A stretch of 8,054 nucleotides of DNA from CAKRHR01 sp964423195 (GCA_964423195.1 CAYRDY010000093.1:1-8054), one strand, 5' to 3'; numbered from the stretch's first letter, positions 1 to 7,264 are shown. A program made the numbers and translations. The notes: generated by a model from the letters alone, not told the origin.

Positions 1-1037
1 CTTTGTCGGTCATCCCGATGACGGCGTTTGCAGCAGGAGCTGCTCCGACACAGGAGACTGTAAATGAGATCATGCAGGAGGCTGTTGATATTATCAATCC
101 TGCATTGGTAAGGAAAATGGGTGATGTTGGGGAGAAGGAAGTAAGATTTGCAAAATTGGCTGTCGCGCCTGATGGCAATATTTCCGCCCTTATTCTTGAT
201 CCTACAATTACTATAGCTGATATTATGAATAAAGTTTTTGTAGAACCATATAAGACTCAGCTTAAAGCAGTAAGAACAAAAGCCATCGAAGCTGGCATTT
301 CAGAGGTTCTTGTTAAGAGTGGTACATATCAAAGATTGATTCCGTTAACAGAAGAGATAACTGTGGAGGAAGCAAAGAATATAGGTGTAGAAGTTGCAAA
401 GGCAAACGGCATTGAGGTAAAAGATGGCGATGCTGCAAAAGTAAAATTGGGAGATTTGGATTTGAATGCAATTGCCGAGAATACATCGACAGAAGTTCGT
501 GATGAGAATCACACGGCGGTTACTACAGTCTCACCAAAAGCTTCAGTGATGGATGCTAATTCAGGACTTGAGTTAGAAGAGGTCGAGGGTGATAATAATA
601 GTTACTTTACAAGTGCTACACTCAGAACAGGCAGAACTGGTGCTGCAGCTTCAGTTGTGAAGGCTTTGTTTGGTACTAATGCACAGATTATGCGCGGCAC
701 GACTGTATTAGCGGATACTGATCCAGTCGGCACTGGCGATCAGGTGACTATAGATGGTGCTGCTATTGCAACGCTCATTGTCCAAGGTGATGGCAACGGT
801 GATGGCTTAATTAATGAAGCCGATGCCGTTATGGTCCTCAATGCGACAGCAAAGGCTTTAGCTTTAGGAACAGATCCTCAAACAAACAGCCCAATTGATC
901 CTGCTACCTTGTTCCCTACTTATGCGCAGTGGAAAGCTGCAAATCCGACGGCAATGTCTGCGAATGCAAAACCTGACGACGTGATTAACGAGGCAGATGC
1001 AACCATGATTAAGACTATTTATGTTACCAATAAATAA
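1..1037 (+). CDS. Secreted dockerin-type protein (5'-partial)
   Basis: The frame is open from the first base, and the first residues (LSVIPMTAFAAGA) look like the end of a signal peptide with an AFA/AGA cleavage site, so the true start lies upstream. The TTG at 3-5 should not be taken as the start. The N-terminal half (about 60-560) is a charged, mostly helical-looking region that I do not recognise. From about 560 to 780 there is a beta-type stretch of the kind that often precedes dockerins in clostridial exoproteins. The C-terminus has a type I dockerin-like pair of EF-hand loops: 789-824 (DGNGDGLINEAD, canonical calcium ligands) and 963-998 (NAKPDDVINEAD, with Asn and Lys where Asp and Asn/Asp are usual). 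The loops are about 46 residues apart, longer than in a standard dockerin. The cohesin-like gene begins 40 bases downstream, so the two are probably co-transcribed. Dockerins bind cohesins on partner proteins; that this one binds its neighbour is inference. Confidence 0.8.
   Translation, partial: LSVIPMTAFAAGAAPTQETVNEIMQEAVDIINPALVRKMGDVGEKEVRFAKLAVAPDGNISALILDPTITIADIMNKVFVEPYKTQLKAVRTKAIEAGISEVLVKSGTYQRLIPLTEEITVEEAKNIGVEVAKANGIEVKDGDAAKVKLGDLDLNAIAENTSTEVRDENHTAVTTVSPKASVMDANSGLELEEVEGDNNSYFTSATLRTGRTGAAASVVKALFGTNAQIMRGTTVLADTDPVGTGDQVTIDGAAIATLIVQGDGNGDGLINEADAVMVLNATAKALALGTDPQTNSPIDPATLFPTYAQWKAANPTAMSANAKPDDVINEADATMIKTIYVTNK
789..998 (+). other. Dockerin-like module with two EF-hand loops
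   Basis: Two calcium-loop motifs share the core INEAD. The first (789-824) has the full D-x-N-x-D-G-x-I-N-x-x-D pattern. The second (963-998) keeps D at positions 5 and 12 but has N at position 1 and K at position 3, which should weaken calcium binding. The spacer between the loops contains a Pro/Trp-bearing insert (about 880-950). Confidence 0.7.
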
Positions 1038-1062
1038 TCATCACTATTATTAAAAATTTAGC

Positions 1063-1070
1063 GAAGGAGA
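1063..1070 (+). promoter_or_regulatory. Ribosome binding site of the cohesin-like gene
   Basis: GAAGGAGA lies 7 bases before the ATG at 1078. It fixes the start, which opens directly into a signal peptide. No promoter is evident in the 40-base gap after the dockerin gene, which fits one operon. Confidence 0.8.
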
Positions 1071-1077
1071 TTTTAAA

Positions 1078-1942
1078 ATGAGTAAGAGAAATGTTAAAGG
1101 GTTTTTAGGTCTTGCTCTCGCATTAGTCTTGATGCTGGGCATGACGACAACTTCATTTGCGGCGTCGGCTTCTGTCACACCGGATAAGACATCAGTCAAA
1201 GCTGGTGACACGGTTAGCTTTACAGTTTCTGTATATGATACTTCAGGTGTTGCCGGTATAAGTGGCCAGGTCGTTGCAACGAATTTGGATTATGTTGGTG
1301 TACAGAGCAGCGTTATCGGTACAACGAATGCTGATTCTTTTGCGATCGCTACCGATTCTGCGAGTGCCTCCCAGACCATGTCAGTTACCTACACTTACAC
1401 TGTCAATGGAAATGGCACGCCTAACTTTTCAGTAAATTATTTGCACGCAACAAGTGCTTCAACTGAGGCCGATGGTATTACCCCAGTGGTTATTGATGTA
1501 CAGGCTAACCATTCTGTGGATTTAGCACTTGATACGACACCTTCAACAGATGACACTACGCCTCCAACCGAGGATACCCAGACCCCTCCAACAGACACGC
1601 AGACACCTCCGACTGATTCACAGANNNNNNNNNNTAGGTCAGACATCTTATAGCTCAAGCACAACAGTTGGACCGACAACTCCTCCAACCGGTGATACTA
1701 CCCCTTCGACAGATGATACCACACCTTCAACTGGTGATACCACACCTTCAACTGGTGATACCACACCTCCAACTGGAGACACCACTCCTAGCGACTCAAC
1801 TCCAGGCCAGGGTGGCGCGAACGGTGGCAAGGATGATGTCCCTCAGACAGGTAATATGCCAGTTCCAGTATGGCCGTTTGCGGCTGTGATGATCGTAGCG
1901 GCTGGCGCTGCTGTTCTTGTTGTGAAGAAACGTCACGCATAA
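1078..1942 (+). CDS. Wall-anchored cohesin-like protein (contains assembly gap)
   Basis: The signal peptide (residues 1-28) has K/R residues, a hydrophobic core and a SFAASA cleavage region. Residues about 30-145 resemble a cohesin fold, including AGDTVSFTVSVYD followed by GVAGISGQV; this is judged by eye. A Thr/Pro/Asp-rich linker follows, made of 7-residue repeats (TPPTGDT, TPSTDDT). The C-terminus has a sortase signal VPQTG (1838-1852), a hydrophobic segment and a basic tail KKRHA, so the mature protein should be covalently attached to peptidoglycan. The 10 Ns at 1625-1634 interrupt the linker. The reading frame differs by one across them, but coding resumes intact if the true gap length is a multiple of three, so I treat this as one gene and not as a frameshift. 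There are 182 codons before the gap and 101 after it. The likely ligand is a dockerin protein such as the upstream neighbour; the likely anchoring enzyme is the downstream sortase. Both links are inference. Confidence 0.8.
1537..1624 (+). repeat. 21-base Thr/Pro linker repeats, 5' of the gap
   Basis: Units encode TPSTDDT, TPPTEDTQ, TPPTDTQ and TPPTDSQ. They are a low-complexity, probably extended and wall-spanning linker, and they run directly into the assembly gap. Confidence 0.85.
1625..1634. other. Assembly gap (10 N)
   Basis: Ten undetermined bases sit inside a repeat-coding stretch. The flanking coding frames disagree for a literal 10-base gap and agree for any multiple of three, so the run is a placeholder for an unknown number of bases, probably collapsed repeat units. 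Confidence 0.9.
1679..1804 (+). repeat. 21-base Thr/Pro linker repeats, 3' of the gap
   Basis: Six in-frame units start at 1679, 1700, 1721, 1742, 1763 and 1784, encoding TPPTGDT, TPSTDDT, TPSTGDT (twice), TPPTGDT and a degenerate last unit. The third and fourth units are nearly identical at the DNA level, which suits slippage-driven change in copy number. Confidence 0.9.
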
Positions 1943-2012
1943 TTGAGTACGGATAAGTACGAATGATCATAGCATAATTTACAGACTTGACTAGAAAATT
2001 GCATGAATAAAA

Positions 2013-2046
2013 GTAAAGAACCAGATTGAAATATCTGGTTCTTTAC
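2013..2046 (+). terminator. Strong intrinsic-type terminator hairpin
   Basis: A perfect 14-bp stem (2013-2026 with 2033-2046: GTAAAGAACCAGAT and ATCTGGTTCTTTAC) encloses a 6-base loop TGAAAT. The A-rich left arm and T-rich right arm could terminate on either strand. It ends the dockerin/cohesin block 70 bases after the cohesin-like stop and separates it from the sortase gene, which therefore probably has its own promoter in the AT-rich 2047-2130. That stretch has two copies of TTTGGATTTT (2061 and 2083), but I see no convincing -35/-10 pair. Confidence 0.85.
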
Positions 2047-2130
2047 ATAAAGAGCAAAAGTTTGGATTTTTTTAAGAATTTATTTGGATTTTGTTAATAA
2101 TTTGTTAAAAGGACCGACTCTAGATTTTTG

Positions 2131-2146
2131 AGGAGGGGCGCCTGTG
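2131..2146 (+). promoter_or_regulatory. Ribosome binding site and GTG start of the sortase gene
   Basis: AGGAGG at 2131-2136 lies 7 bases before the GTG at 2144. No upstream in-frame ATG competes, and the next residues form the cytoplasmic head in front of the membrane anchor. This spacing is the basis for choosing the GTG. Confidence 0.8.
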
Positions 2147-3046
2147 GACGAACACCAGGATTTCCGGCTGACGAAGAACGAGAACGCGGGCAGAAAAAAG
2201 AAGAAGAGTTTGAGCAGGGCCAAGAGAAGTTTGATCATCTTGCTCGTGTGTGTCAGCGTATTCGCTGTTGCGGCGGTCGGATTTACATATGCCATTTGGC
2301 TCAGGAGGCCGAGGACACCGGACGTTCATGTTGAGCTTCCCGATACGATTAAAGTAGAAACATATTCCGAGTCTGAGACGGAGACAGAGACCGAGCGCGA
2401 GATGCTGCCGTACATGGCGGAGCTCTACGAGCAGAATCCGGACGTCGTGGGCTACATGCACATCGAGGGGACGCGCATTGACGGGCCGGTCGTCTACACG
2501 AAGGGCGAGGACGAATACCTGTACAAGAATTTCGAGGGCGAGGAGGATGAGGAGGGTTGCCTGTTTGTGGACAAGCGCAACACATTGGAACCGCGCGACG
2601 ACAACCTGATCATCTATGGCCATTACACGAACAGCGGTCTGAGATTCCGTGACCTGCACAATTACAAGGATTACAATTACTATAAGGACCGCAACATCAT
2701 TCGATTTGACTCGCTGTATGAGGCAGCGAAGTACGAGATTGTCTCAGTGTTTGTATCGCAGGTGTACAACGTGGAAGACGACGTGTTTAAGTTTTACAAG
2801 TTTTATGATGCTGATAATAAAGAAGAATATGATGATTTTATCAAGAATATAAAGGAACTGCAGCTCTATGACACGGGTGTGACCGCCGAGTACGGCGACG
2901 AGCTGATTACATTGGTGACCTGTGAGTATTCGAGGGATAACGGCCGCATGGTGGTCGTCGCGAAGAAGATCACAGACAGTGACGACGATGCGTTCGACGT
3001 TGAGGACATGAGCGGGAGCGAGTCCGTCGCAGACGGTGTGGAATAG
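2144..3046 (+). CDS. srtB: Class B sortase
   Basis: A membrane-bound cysteine transpeptidase of 300 residues that cleaves a sorting signal and joins the protein to peptidoglycan. A Lys/Arg-rich cytoplasmic head (1-28) and one membrane segment (29-53) give an N-in, C-out anchor. A Glu/Thr/Ser spacer follows (70-86), then the catalytic domain. Catalytic His160 lies in NLIIYGHYTNSG followed by LRFRDL, the class B pattern. Cys260 lies in TLVTCEYS and Arg268 in NGRMVVVAK, completing the His-Cys-Arg triad. An acidic tail of about 25 residues follows the last core strand. The length is a little above a usual SrtB. It sits between a gene for a VPQTG-anchored protein and the pilus operon; the VPQTG protein is its most likely substrate (inference). 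Exact substrate preference cannot be read from the sequence. Confidence 0.92.
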   Translation: MDEHQDFRLTKNENAGRKKKKSLSRAKRSLIILLVCVSVFAVAAVGFTYAIWLRRPRTPDVHVELPDTIKVETYSESETETETEREMLPYMAELYEQNPDVVGYMHIEGTRIDGPVVYTKGEDEYLYKNFEGEEDEEGCLFVDKRNTLEPRDDNLIIYGHYTNSGLRFRDLHNYKDYNYYKDRNIIRFDSLYEAAKYEIVSVFVSQVYNVEDDVFKFYKFYDADNKEEYDDFIKNIKELQLYDTGVTAEYGDELITLVTCEYSRDNGRMVVVAKKITDSDDDAFDVEDMSGSESVADGVE

Positions 3047-3106
3047 AGAAAGTCGCCCGCAGACGCGGGCTGGCGTCGAATGCATGAGTGATATAGGTTT
3101 GATTTT

Positions 3107-3121
3107 AAGGAGTATGGTTTG
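3107..3121 (+). promoter_or_regulatory. Ribosome binding site and TTG start of pilB
   Basis: AAGGAG at 3107-3112 lies 6 bases before the TTG at 3119. The nearby ATG at 3114 is in another frame and stops after two codons, so the TTG is the supported start. The encoded N-terminus matches the start of the GspE/PilB N-terminal domain. Confidence 0.75.
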
Positions 3122-4831
3122 AACGAGAAGTTACTTGATTTTTTTGTGGCTCACGGGCTGCTGACAAGAGAAAAAGCGCGGGATGTGCTTTCCAGGTGTG
3201 TGCAGGGGAAGACGGCGCGGGAGATTTTGATTGACGAGGGTCTTGTGACCGAGGATCAGATCATCGAGGCGCTGTCGGAGATGTACTCGGTGCCTGTGGC
3301 GCGTCTGTATGATGCGCGTGTGCCGCAGGACATCAGGCGGCTGATCAGGCCGGATCTGATGCGCAGTAATGTCTTTATTCCGTTTGCGGTTGATCCGGAC
3401 GATGAGGGGTGCCTGCTGGTGGCGGTCAGTGATCCGCTCAACATGAAGGCGCGCGATGTGGTCCAGGCCTCGTGCAGGCGGCGCGTGCGCATCCGGCTGG
3501 CAAAGACGAGTGAGATCCTGCTGGCCATCGACCGGAATTTCGGCGCGGGCGAGTTGCAGTATGCGGCGAGCCAGTATTCGAGCGCGCCGACGGCGCCGAC
3601 GGTGGACCAGGACATCGAGGACACGGTCATGCGCGGCGAGGTCAACAACTCGCCGGTGGTCATGCTGATCAATTCCCTTGTGGAGCAGGCGGTGCGCCAG
3701 AGGGCATCGGATATTCACATTGAGCCGCTGCCGGATCTGGTGCGGGTCAGGTTCCGCATCGACGGCCTGCTCTATGACAGATCATCCTATGAGCCGCGTT
3801 TGCTGCCGGCCATTGTCACCCGTATCAAAGTCATGAGCGGGATGTACATTTCAGAAAAGAGAAAGCCGCAGGACGGCCAGTTTACGATGATGGTGGATAA
3901 AAATGAATACGATGTGCGTGTCTCCACGCTGCCGACGACGAACGGCGAGAAATGCGTTTTGCGTCTGCAGCAGCAGAAATCGCTGCACCGCGACAAGCAG
4001 GAGCTCGGCATGAGTCCGCAGGAGATGGAGATCTTCGAGCGCATGCTCTCCCGCCCATACGGGATCATTCTCGTCACCGGGCCGACAGGGTCAGGCAAGT
4101 CCACCACGCTGTACACCGCCATCAGCGGTTTGAATAAAGAATCGGTGAATATCGTGACCGTTGAGGATCCGGTCGAGGCCAATATAGTCGGCGTCAATCA
4201 GGTCCAGGTCAACCCGAAAGCCGAGCTGACATTTGCCAGTGTGCTGCGTTCCATTTTGAGGCAGGATCCCGACATCATCATGATCGGCGAGATCCGCGAC
4301 TCGGAGACGGCGGCGATCGCCATTCAGGCGTCCATCACCGGCCATCTCGTCTGCAGCACCCTGCACACCAATGACACTTCCAGCGCGATCACGCGCCTTT
4401 TGGATATGGGTGTTATGAGTTACCTCATCGCCGACGCCACGATCGGCGTCATCGCACAGCGGCTTGTGCGCCGGCTGTGCCCGGACTGCAAGCGCAAGCG
4501 CATTCTGGAGCCGCAGGAGGCGGCCTATCTGAATGTCGCGGAGGGCACCGAGGTCTACGAGCCTGTGGGCTGCCAGCAGTGCGGCAACACCGGTTATTAT
4601 GACCGAATCGGCGTCTACGAGATGATGGAGATCACGCCGAGGCTGCGGCACATGATTTCCGCCGGCGCGACGAGCGACGAGCTGAGGAAGGCAGCCATCG
4701 AGGACGGCATGGAGACGCTCAGGGAGCGGGCCAGAAGCCTGGTGCTGGACGGCACGACGGACATCATGGAGATGTTCCGAGCGGCCAACGTCCAGAGCGA
4801 CGAGGTCGACGTCATCGAGGATGAGACGTGA
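3119..4831 (+). CDS. pilB: Type IV pilus extension ATPase PilB (GspE family)
   Basis: A 570-residue cytoplasmic hexameric ATPase that powers pilin polymerisation through PilC. Residues 1-140 form the GspE N-terminal (MshEN-like) domain, with two helical hairpin halves containing REILIDEGLVTEDQIIEAL. The linker is 145-175 and the N2 domain, with SDIHIEP, is 176-300. The ATPase core carries Walker A GPTGSGKST (321-329), the Asp box VEDPVE (348-353), Walker B DPDIIMIGEIRD (383-394) and the His box starting TGHLVCSTLHT (408). The tetracysteine zinc motif (C454-x2-C457 and C485-x2-C488) is typical of PilB/GspE and absent from PilT. All catalytic motifs are intact and the length is normal. It is first in the pilB-pilT-pilC-pilin order common in Clostridia. 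The 72-base gap after the sortase gene has no clear terminator, so read-through from srtB is possible. Confidence 0.95.
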   Translation: MNEKLLDFFVAHGLLTREKARDVLSRCVQGKTAREILIDEGLVTEDQIIEALSEMYSVPVARLYDARVPQDIRRLIRPDLMRSNVFIPFAVDPDDEGCLLVAVSDPLNMKARDVVQASCRRRVRIRLAKTSEILLAIDRNFGAGELQYAASQYSSAPTAPTVDQDIEDTVMRGEVNNSPVVMLINSLVEQAVRQRASDIHIEPLPDLVRVRFRIDGLLYDRSSYEPRLLPAIVTRIKVMSGMYISEKRKPQDGQFTMMVDKNEYDVRVSTLPTTNGEKCVLRLQQQKSLHRDKQELGMSPQEMEIFERMLSRPYGIILVTGPTGSGKSTTLYTAISGLNKESVNIVTVEDPVEANIVGVNQVQVNPKAELTFASVLRSILRQDPDIIMIGEIRDSETAAIAIQASITGHLVCSTLHTNDTSSAITRLLDMGVMSYLIADATIGVIAQRLVRRLCPDCKRKRILEPQEAAYLNVAEGTEVYEPVGCQQCGNTGYYDRIGVYEMMEITPRLRHMISAGATSDELRKAAIEDGMETLRERARSLVLDGTTDIMEMFRAANVQSDEVDVIEDET

Positions 4832-4860
4832 GCTTTGCCGAACCGAGGAGATGTATAGAT

Positions 4861-4899
4861 ATGAGAGTTTTGATAGACTGCGAGGTAGACAAGCGATGA
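4861..4899 (+). CDS. Putative leader peptide 1 (12 aa) upstream of pilT
   Basis: MRVLIDCEVDKR, stop TGA at 4897-4899 overlapping the next ATG at 4896. It is preceded by GAGGAG (4845-4850) at 10-base spacing, the best ribosome site in the pilB-pilT gap. Translation is plausible but unproven; the peptide matches nothing I know. Confidence 0.35.
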   Translation: MRVLIDCEVDKR

Positions 4900-4930
4900 C
4901 GGGTCTGAGAGACTGCGAGGTTGACGAGCC
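4861..4930 (+). repeat. 35-base tandem repeat forming chained leader ORFs before pilT
   Basis: Two adjacent 35-base units (4861-4895 and 4896-4930) share AGACTGCGAGGT-GAC-AGC, and the first bases of pilT (ATGACGG at 4931) repeat the start of unit 2 (ATGACGG at 4896). Each unit begins with ATG. Because 35 is one short of a multiple of three, each short ORF ends in an ATGA overlap with the next start. A ribosome binding site GAGGAG (4845-4850) lies 10 bases before the first ATG. Confidence 0.85.
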
Positions 4931-4934
4931 ATGA
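4896..4934 (+). CDS. Putative leader peptide 2 (12 aa) overlapping the pilT start
   Basis: MTGLRDCEVDEP, stop TGA at 4932-4934 overlapping the pilT ATG at 4931. It shares D-C-E-V-D with leader peptide 1 because both come from the tandem repeat. Its arrangement suggests translational coupling by stop-restart; expression is inferred only. Confidence 0.35.
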   Translation: MTGLRDCEVDEP

Positions 4935-5989
4935 CGGACTTGATTGAACTGATGGATATGGCGCGGCAGAAAAACGCGTCCGATATTCATTTGACATACG
5001 GACTGCCGCCGGTGCTGCGCATCGACGGTATGCTGACGGATGTGGACGAGGAGCCGCTGGATGACGATTATCTCGACGCCGCGGCGAAGCGCCTGATGAG
5101 TGAGGATCAGATGGATGAGTACCGGCGCGTGGGCGAGATGGACCTCGCGGTGACCGCCGGCGGATCCCGCATCAGGGTGAATGTCTTCCGCCAGCAGAAT
5201 CACACGGCGATCGCGCTCAGGCTCCTGCCGCTGCGCGTGCCGACGGCCGAGGAATTGATGGTGCCGCCGGTGCTGGTCAGCATGGCGGAGAAGCCGCGCG
5301 GGCTGGTGCTGATCACCGGACCGACGGGCTCCGGCAAGAGCTCCACGCTGGCAGCGCTTTTGAACCATATCAATATGAATTTCAGGCGTCACATTATCAC
5401 GCTTGAGAACCCGATCGAGTATGTCCACACCCGCGTCAAGTGCATCATCAATCAGCGCGAGATCGGCGCGGACACCTTGAGTTTCGCGGCGGGCCTGAGG
5501 GCGGCGCTCCGGCAGGATCCGGACGTCATACTCGTCGGTGAGATGCGTGACCTGGAGACGATCTCGACGGCGATCACCGCCGCTGAGACGGGCCACTTGG
5601 TCTTCGCGACACTGCACACCAAGGGCGTGGTCAATACCGTCGACCGTATCATCGACGTGTTTCCGTCCGAACAGCAGGATCAGATCCGGATGCAGATGGC
5701 GGAGGTGCTGGAGTGCGTGATTGGGCAGACGCTCCTGCCGTGGACGCGCGGCGGCCGCCGGGCGATCTTTGAGGTCATGGTCGGCACGCCGGCCGTGAAG
5801 AGCCTGATCCGGCAGAACAAGACGTTTCAGCTCTCGTCGGTCATCCAGACATCCCGCAAACAGGGCATGATCACACTGGACGACGCGCTGATCGGATTTG
5901 TGCGGTCGGGCGACATCACGATCGATGACGCCATCACCGCGGCAAATGATCCGGATACGATCATGGGCACGCAGCGCATGAAATTGTAG
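4931..5989 (+). CDS. pilT: Type IV pilus retraction ATPase PilT
   Basis: A 352-residue hexameric ATPase that drives pilus depolymerisation (twitching, retraction). The N-terminal PAS-like domain includes ASDIHLTYGLPPVLRIDG (16-33). The core has Walker A GPTGSGKS (130-137), the Asp box TLENPIE (157-163), Walker B RQDPDVILVGEMRD (194-207) and the His box GHLVFATLHT (221-230). The C-terminal AVKSLIRQNKTFQL (288-301) corresponds to the AIRNLIRE region needed for retraction in PilT. There is no tetracysteine motif, which separates it from PilB, and the length is typical. The only Shine-Dalgarno-like sequence close by is GCGAGG (4915-4920), 10 bases from the ATG, so translation may depend partly on coupling with the overlapping leader ORF. 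pilC follows after 27 bases. Confidence 0.95.
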   Translation: MTDLIELMDMARQKNASDIHLTYGLPPVLRIDGMLTDVDEEPLDDDYLDAAAKRLMSEDQMDEYRRVGEMDLAVTAGGSRIRVNVFRQQNHTAIALRLLPLRVPTAEELMVPPVLVSMAEKPRGLVLITGPTGSGKSSTLAALLNHINMNFRRHIITLENPIEYVHTRVKCIINQREIGADTLSFAAGLRAALRQDPDVILVGEMRDLETISTAITAAETGHLVFATLHTKGVVNTVDRIIDVFPSEQQDQIRMQMAEVLECVIGQTLLPWTRGGRRAIFEVMVGTPAVKSLIRQNKTFQLSSVIQTSRKQGMITLDDALIGFVRSGDITIDDAITAANDPDTIMGTQRMKL

Positions 5990-6003
5990 ATATATATAGT
6001 TTG

Positions 6004-6009
6004 AGGAGG
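6004..6009 (+). promoter_or_regulatory. Ribosome binding site of pilC
   Basis: A perfect AGGAGG lies 7 bases before the ATG at 6017, far stronger than the site in front of pilT, so PilC should be translated independently. Confidence 0.8.
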
Positions 6010-6016
6010 CGCGTCA

Positions 6017-7234
6017 ATGCCGACTTATACATACAGAGGTATCAATACGACCGGCAAGATGGTCAGCGCCTCGATCGAGGCGGCCAACATGGAGCTTGCC
6101 AAGACGTCCCTGCGCAACGCCGGTTACACGGTCTACGAGATGCGCGGGCAGAGCTTTTACGAGCGCAGCTTTGACATCCCGTTATTTGGGAAGCCGAAGG
6201 AGAAGGATATGTCCATCTTCTGCCGCGAGATGTCGTCGATTCTGCGCGCCGGCGTGCCGGTGACATCGGCGCTCGGCATGATGGAGCAGCAGACCGAGAA
6301 CAAGCAGCTGCAGCGGGCGGTCGCCGAGATGCAGCGCGACGTGGCCAAGGGCGACACGCTTGCCATGTCCATGGGCCGGCACAACAAGCTGTTTCCGAAT
6401 ATGCTCATCAGCATGGTGGCGGCCGGCGAGGAATCCGGTAATCTGGAGAGCGTCTTCTCCCAGATGGAGGATTATTTTGAAAAGATCAAGAAGACAAAGA
6501 GTACCGTGACCAAGGCCATGATCTACCCGATCATTCTGATCATCGTCATGATCATCGTCACGATCGTGCTGATGGTCAAGATCGTGCCGATGTTCACGGA
6601 GACATACGCCGACTCCGGCATTGAGCTGCCGAAGATCACGCAGGGCGTGGTCGCGGTCAGCGGTTGGATCGGACACTGGTGGTGGGTGCTGGCAGCCATT
6701 CTGGCGGCCACGGTCGCAGCTTTGACGGCTTTCGGAAAGACCAATCGCGGAAAGCACGTCTACGGATTTATCACGAGGAAATTACCGGTCGTCAACAAGC
6801 TGGTCGTGCGGTCGGCCTGCGCGACATTCAGCCGAATCTTTTCGATGCTGCTCGCTTCGGGCCTCTCGCTCTTCGACGCCATCAATCTGGCGGCCGCGAA
6901 TATGTCAAATATTTATTTCAGAGAAGCACTGATCACGGCGCGTGAGCTCGTCACGCAGGGCTGGCCACTGTATGTGGGTCTGCGCGACACCAATATGTTC
7001 CCGCCGCTGGTCATCAATATGGTATCCATCGGAGAGTCCTCCGGTGACCTGCAGGGCTCCCTTGAGAAGTTGGCTGACTTCTACGATCAGGAGGTCAGCG
7101 ACCAGACAGGCAAGCTGCTGGCGCTCATGGAGCCAATGATCATCCTTGTCATGGCGGTCTTTGTCGTCATCCTGGTGCTCGCGATCTATCTGCCGATGCT
7201 CCAGATGACCAAGGTGTATGATCAATATTTGTGA
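6017..7234 (+). CDS. pilC: Type IV pilus inner-membrane platform protein PilC (GspF family)
   Basis: A 405-residue polytopic membrane protein that couples PilB and PilT to the growing pilus base. The start TYTYRGINTTGK is the usual PilC/GspF opening. Two homologous cytoplasmic T2SSF domains are visible. The first (about 64-166) has FCREMSSILRAGVPV and AAGEESGNLESV. The second (about 267-366) has FSRIFSMLLASGLSL and SIGESSGDLQGSL. Membrane segments are at about 168-192, 214-237 and 371-394, the standard three. It is intact and of normal length. Its last 40 codons (from K366 at base 7112) recur in decayed form at 7862-7987, which marks one edge of a duplication involving the pilin gene. Confidence 0.95.
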   Translation: MPTYTYRGINTTGKMVSASIEAANMELAKTSLRNAGYTVYEMRGQSFYERSFDIPLFGKPKEKDMSIFCREMSSILRAGVPVTSALGMMEQQTENKQLQRAVAEMQRDVAKGDTLAMSMGRHNKLFPNMLISMVAAGEESGNLESVFSQMEDYFEKIKKTKSTVTKAMIYPIILIIVMIIVTIVLMVKIVPMFTETYADSGIELPKITQGVVAVSGWIGHWWWVLAAILAATVAALTAFGKTNRGKHVYGFITRKLPVVNKLVVRSACATFSRIFSMLLASGLSLFDAINLAAANMSNIYFREALITARELVTQGWPLYVGLRDTNMFPPLVINMVSIGESSGDLQGSLEKLADFYDQEVSDQTGKLLALMEPMIILVMAVFVVILVLAIYLPMLQMTKVYDQYL

Positions 7235-7240
7235 TGGGTC

Positions 7241-7264
7241 TTTACCCCCTGCGGGGGGGGTAAA
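7241..7264 (+). promoter_or_regulatory. pilC-pilin intergenic G/C hairpin (leader copy 1)
   Basis: The perfect 9-bp stem TTTACCCCC (7241-7249) with GGGGGTAAA (7256-7264) closes a 6-base loop and contains an 8-G run. It is followed by AT-rich sequence but not by an immediate T-run, so it is a poor intrinsic terminator. It could stabilise or mark the 5' end of a processed pilin mRNA, or lower read-through. The same structure recurs before the second pilin at 7994-8019. Confidence 0.7.

Noticed and set aside
3..5. TTG as the start of the first gene
   Set aside because: The frame is open to the window edge and the TTG falls within the end of a signal peptide, so the start is upstream.
1624..1653. 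Frameshift or premature stop in the cohesin-like gene
   Set aside because: The frame change coincides exactly with a run of 10 Ns of arbitrary length, and intact linker, anchor signal and tail follow in one frame.
2120..2659. Minus-strand open frame opposite the sortase gene
   Set aside because: It overlaps a sortase with intact His, Cys and Arg residues; its composition is that of a shadow frame and it has no domain signature.
3055..3070. GC hairpin after srtB (GCCCGC/GCGGGC) as a terminator
   Set aside because: It has only a 6-bp stem and no T-run follows, so there is no good case for termination between srtB and pilB.
4091..5617. Long open frame of 508 codons on the minus strand across pilB and pilT
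   Set aside because: It is antisense to two genes with complete ATPase motifs. Its predicted product is rich in Arg, His and Asp, as expected of a shadow frame in GC-rich DNA, and I see no recognisable motif.
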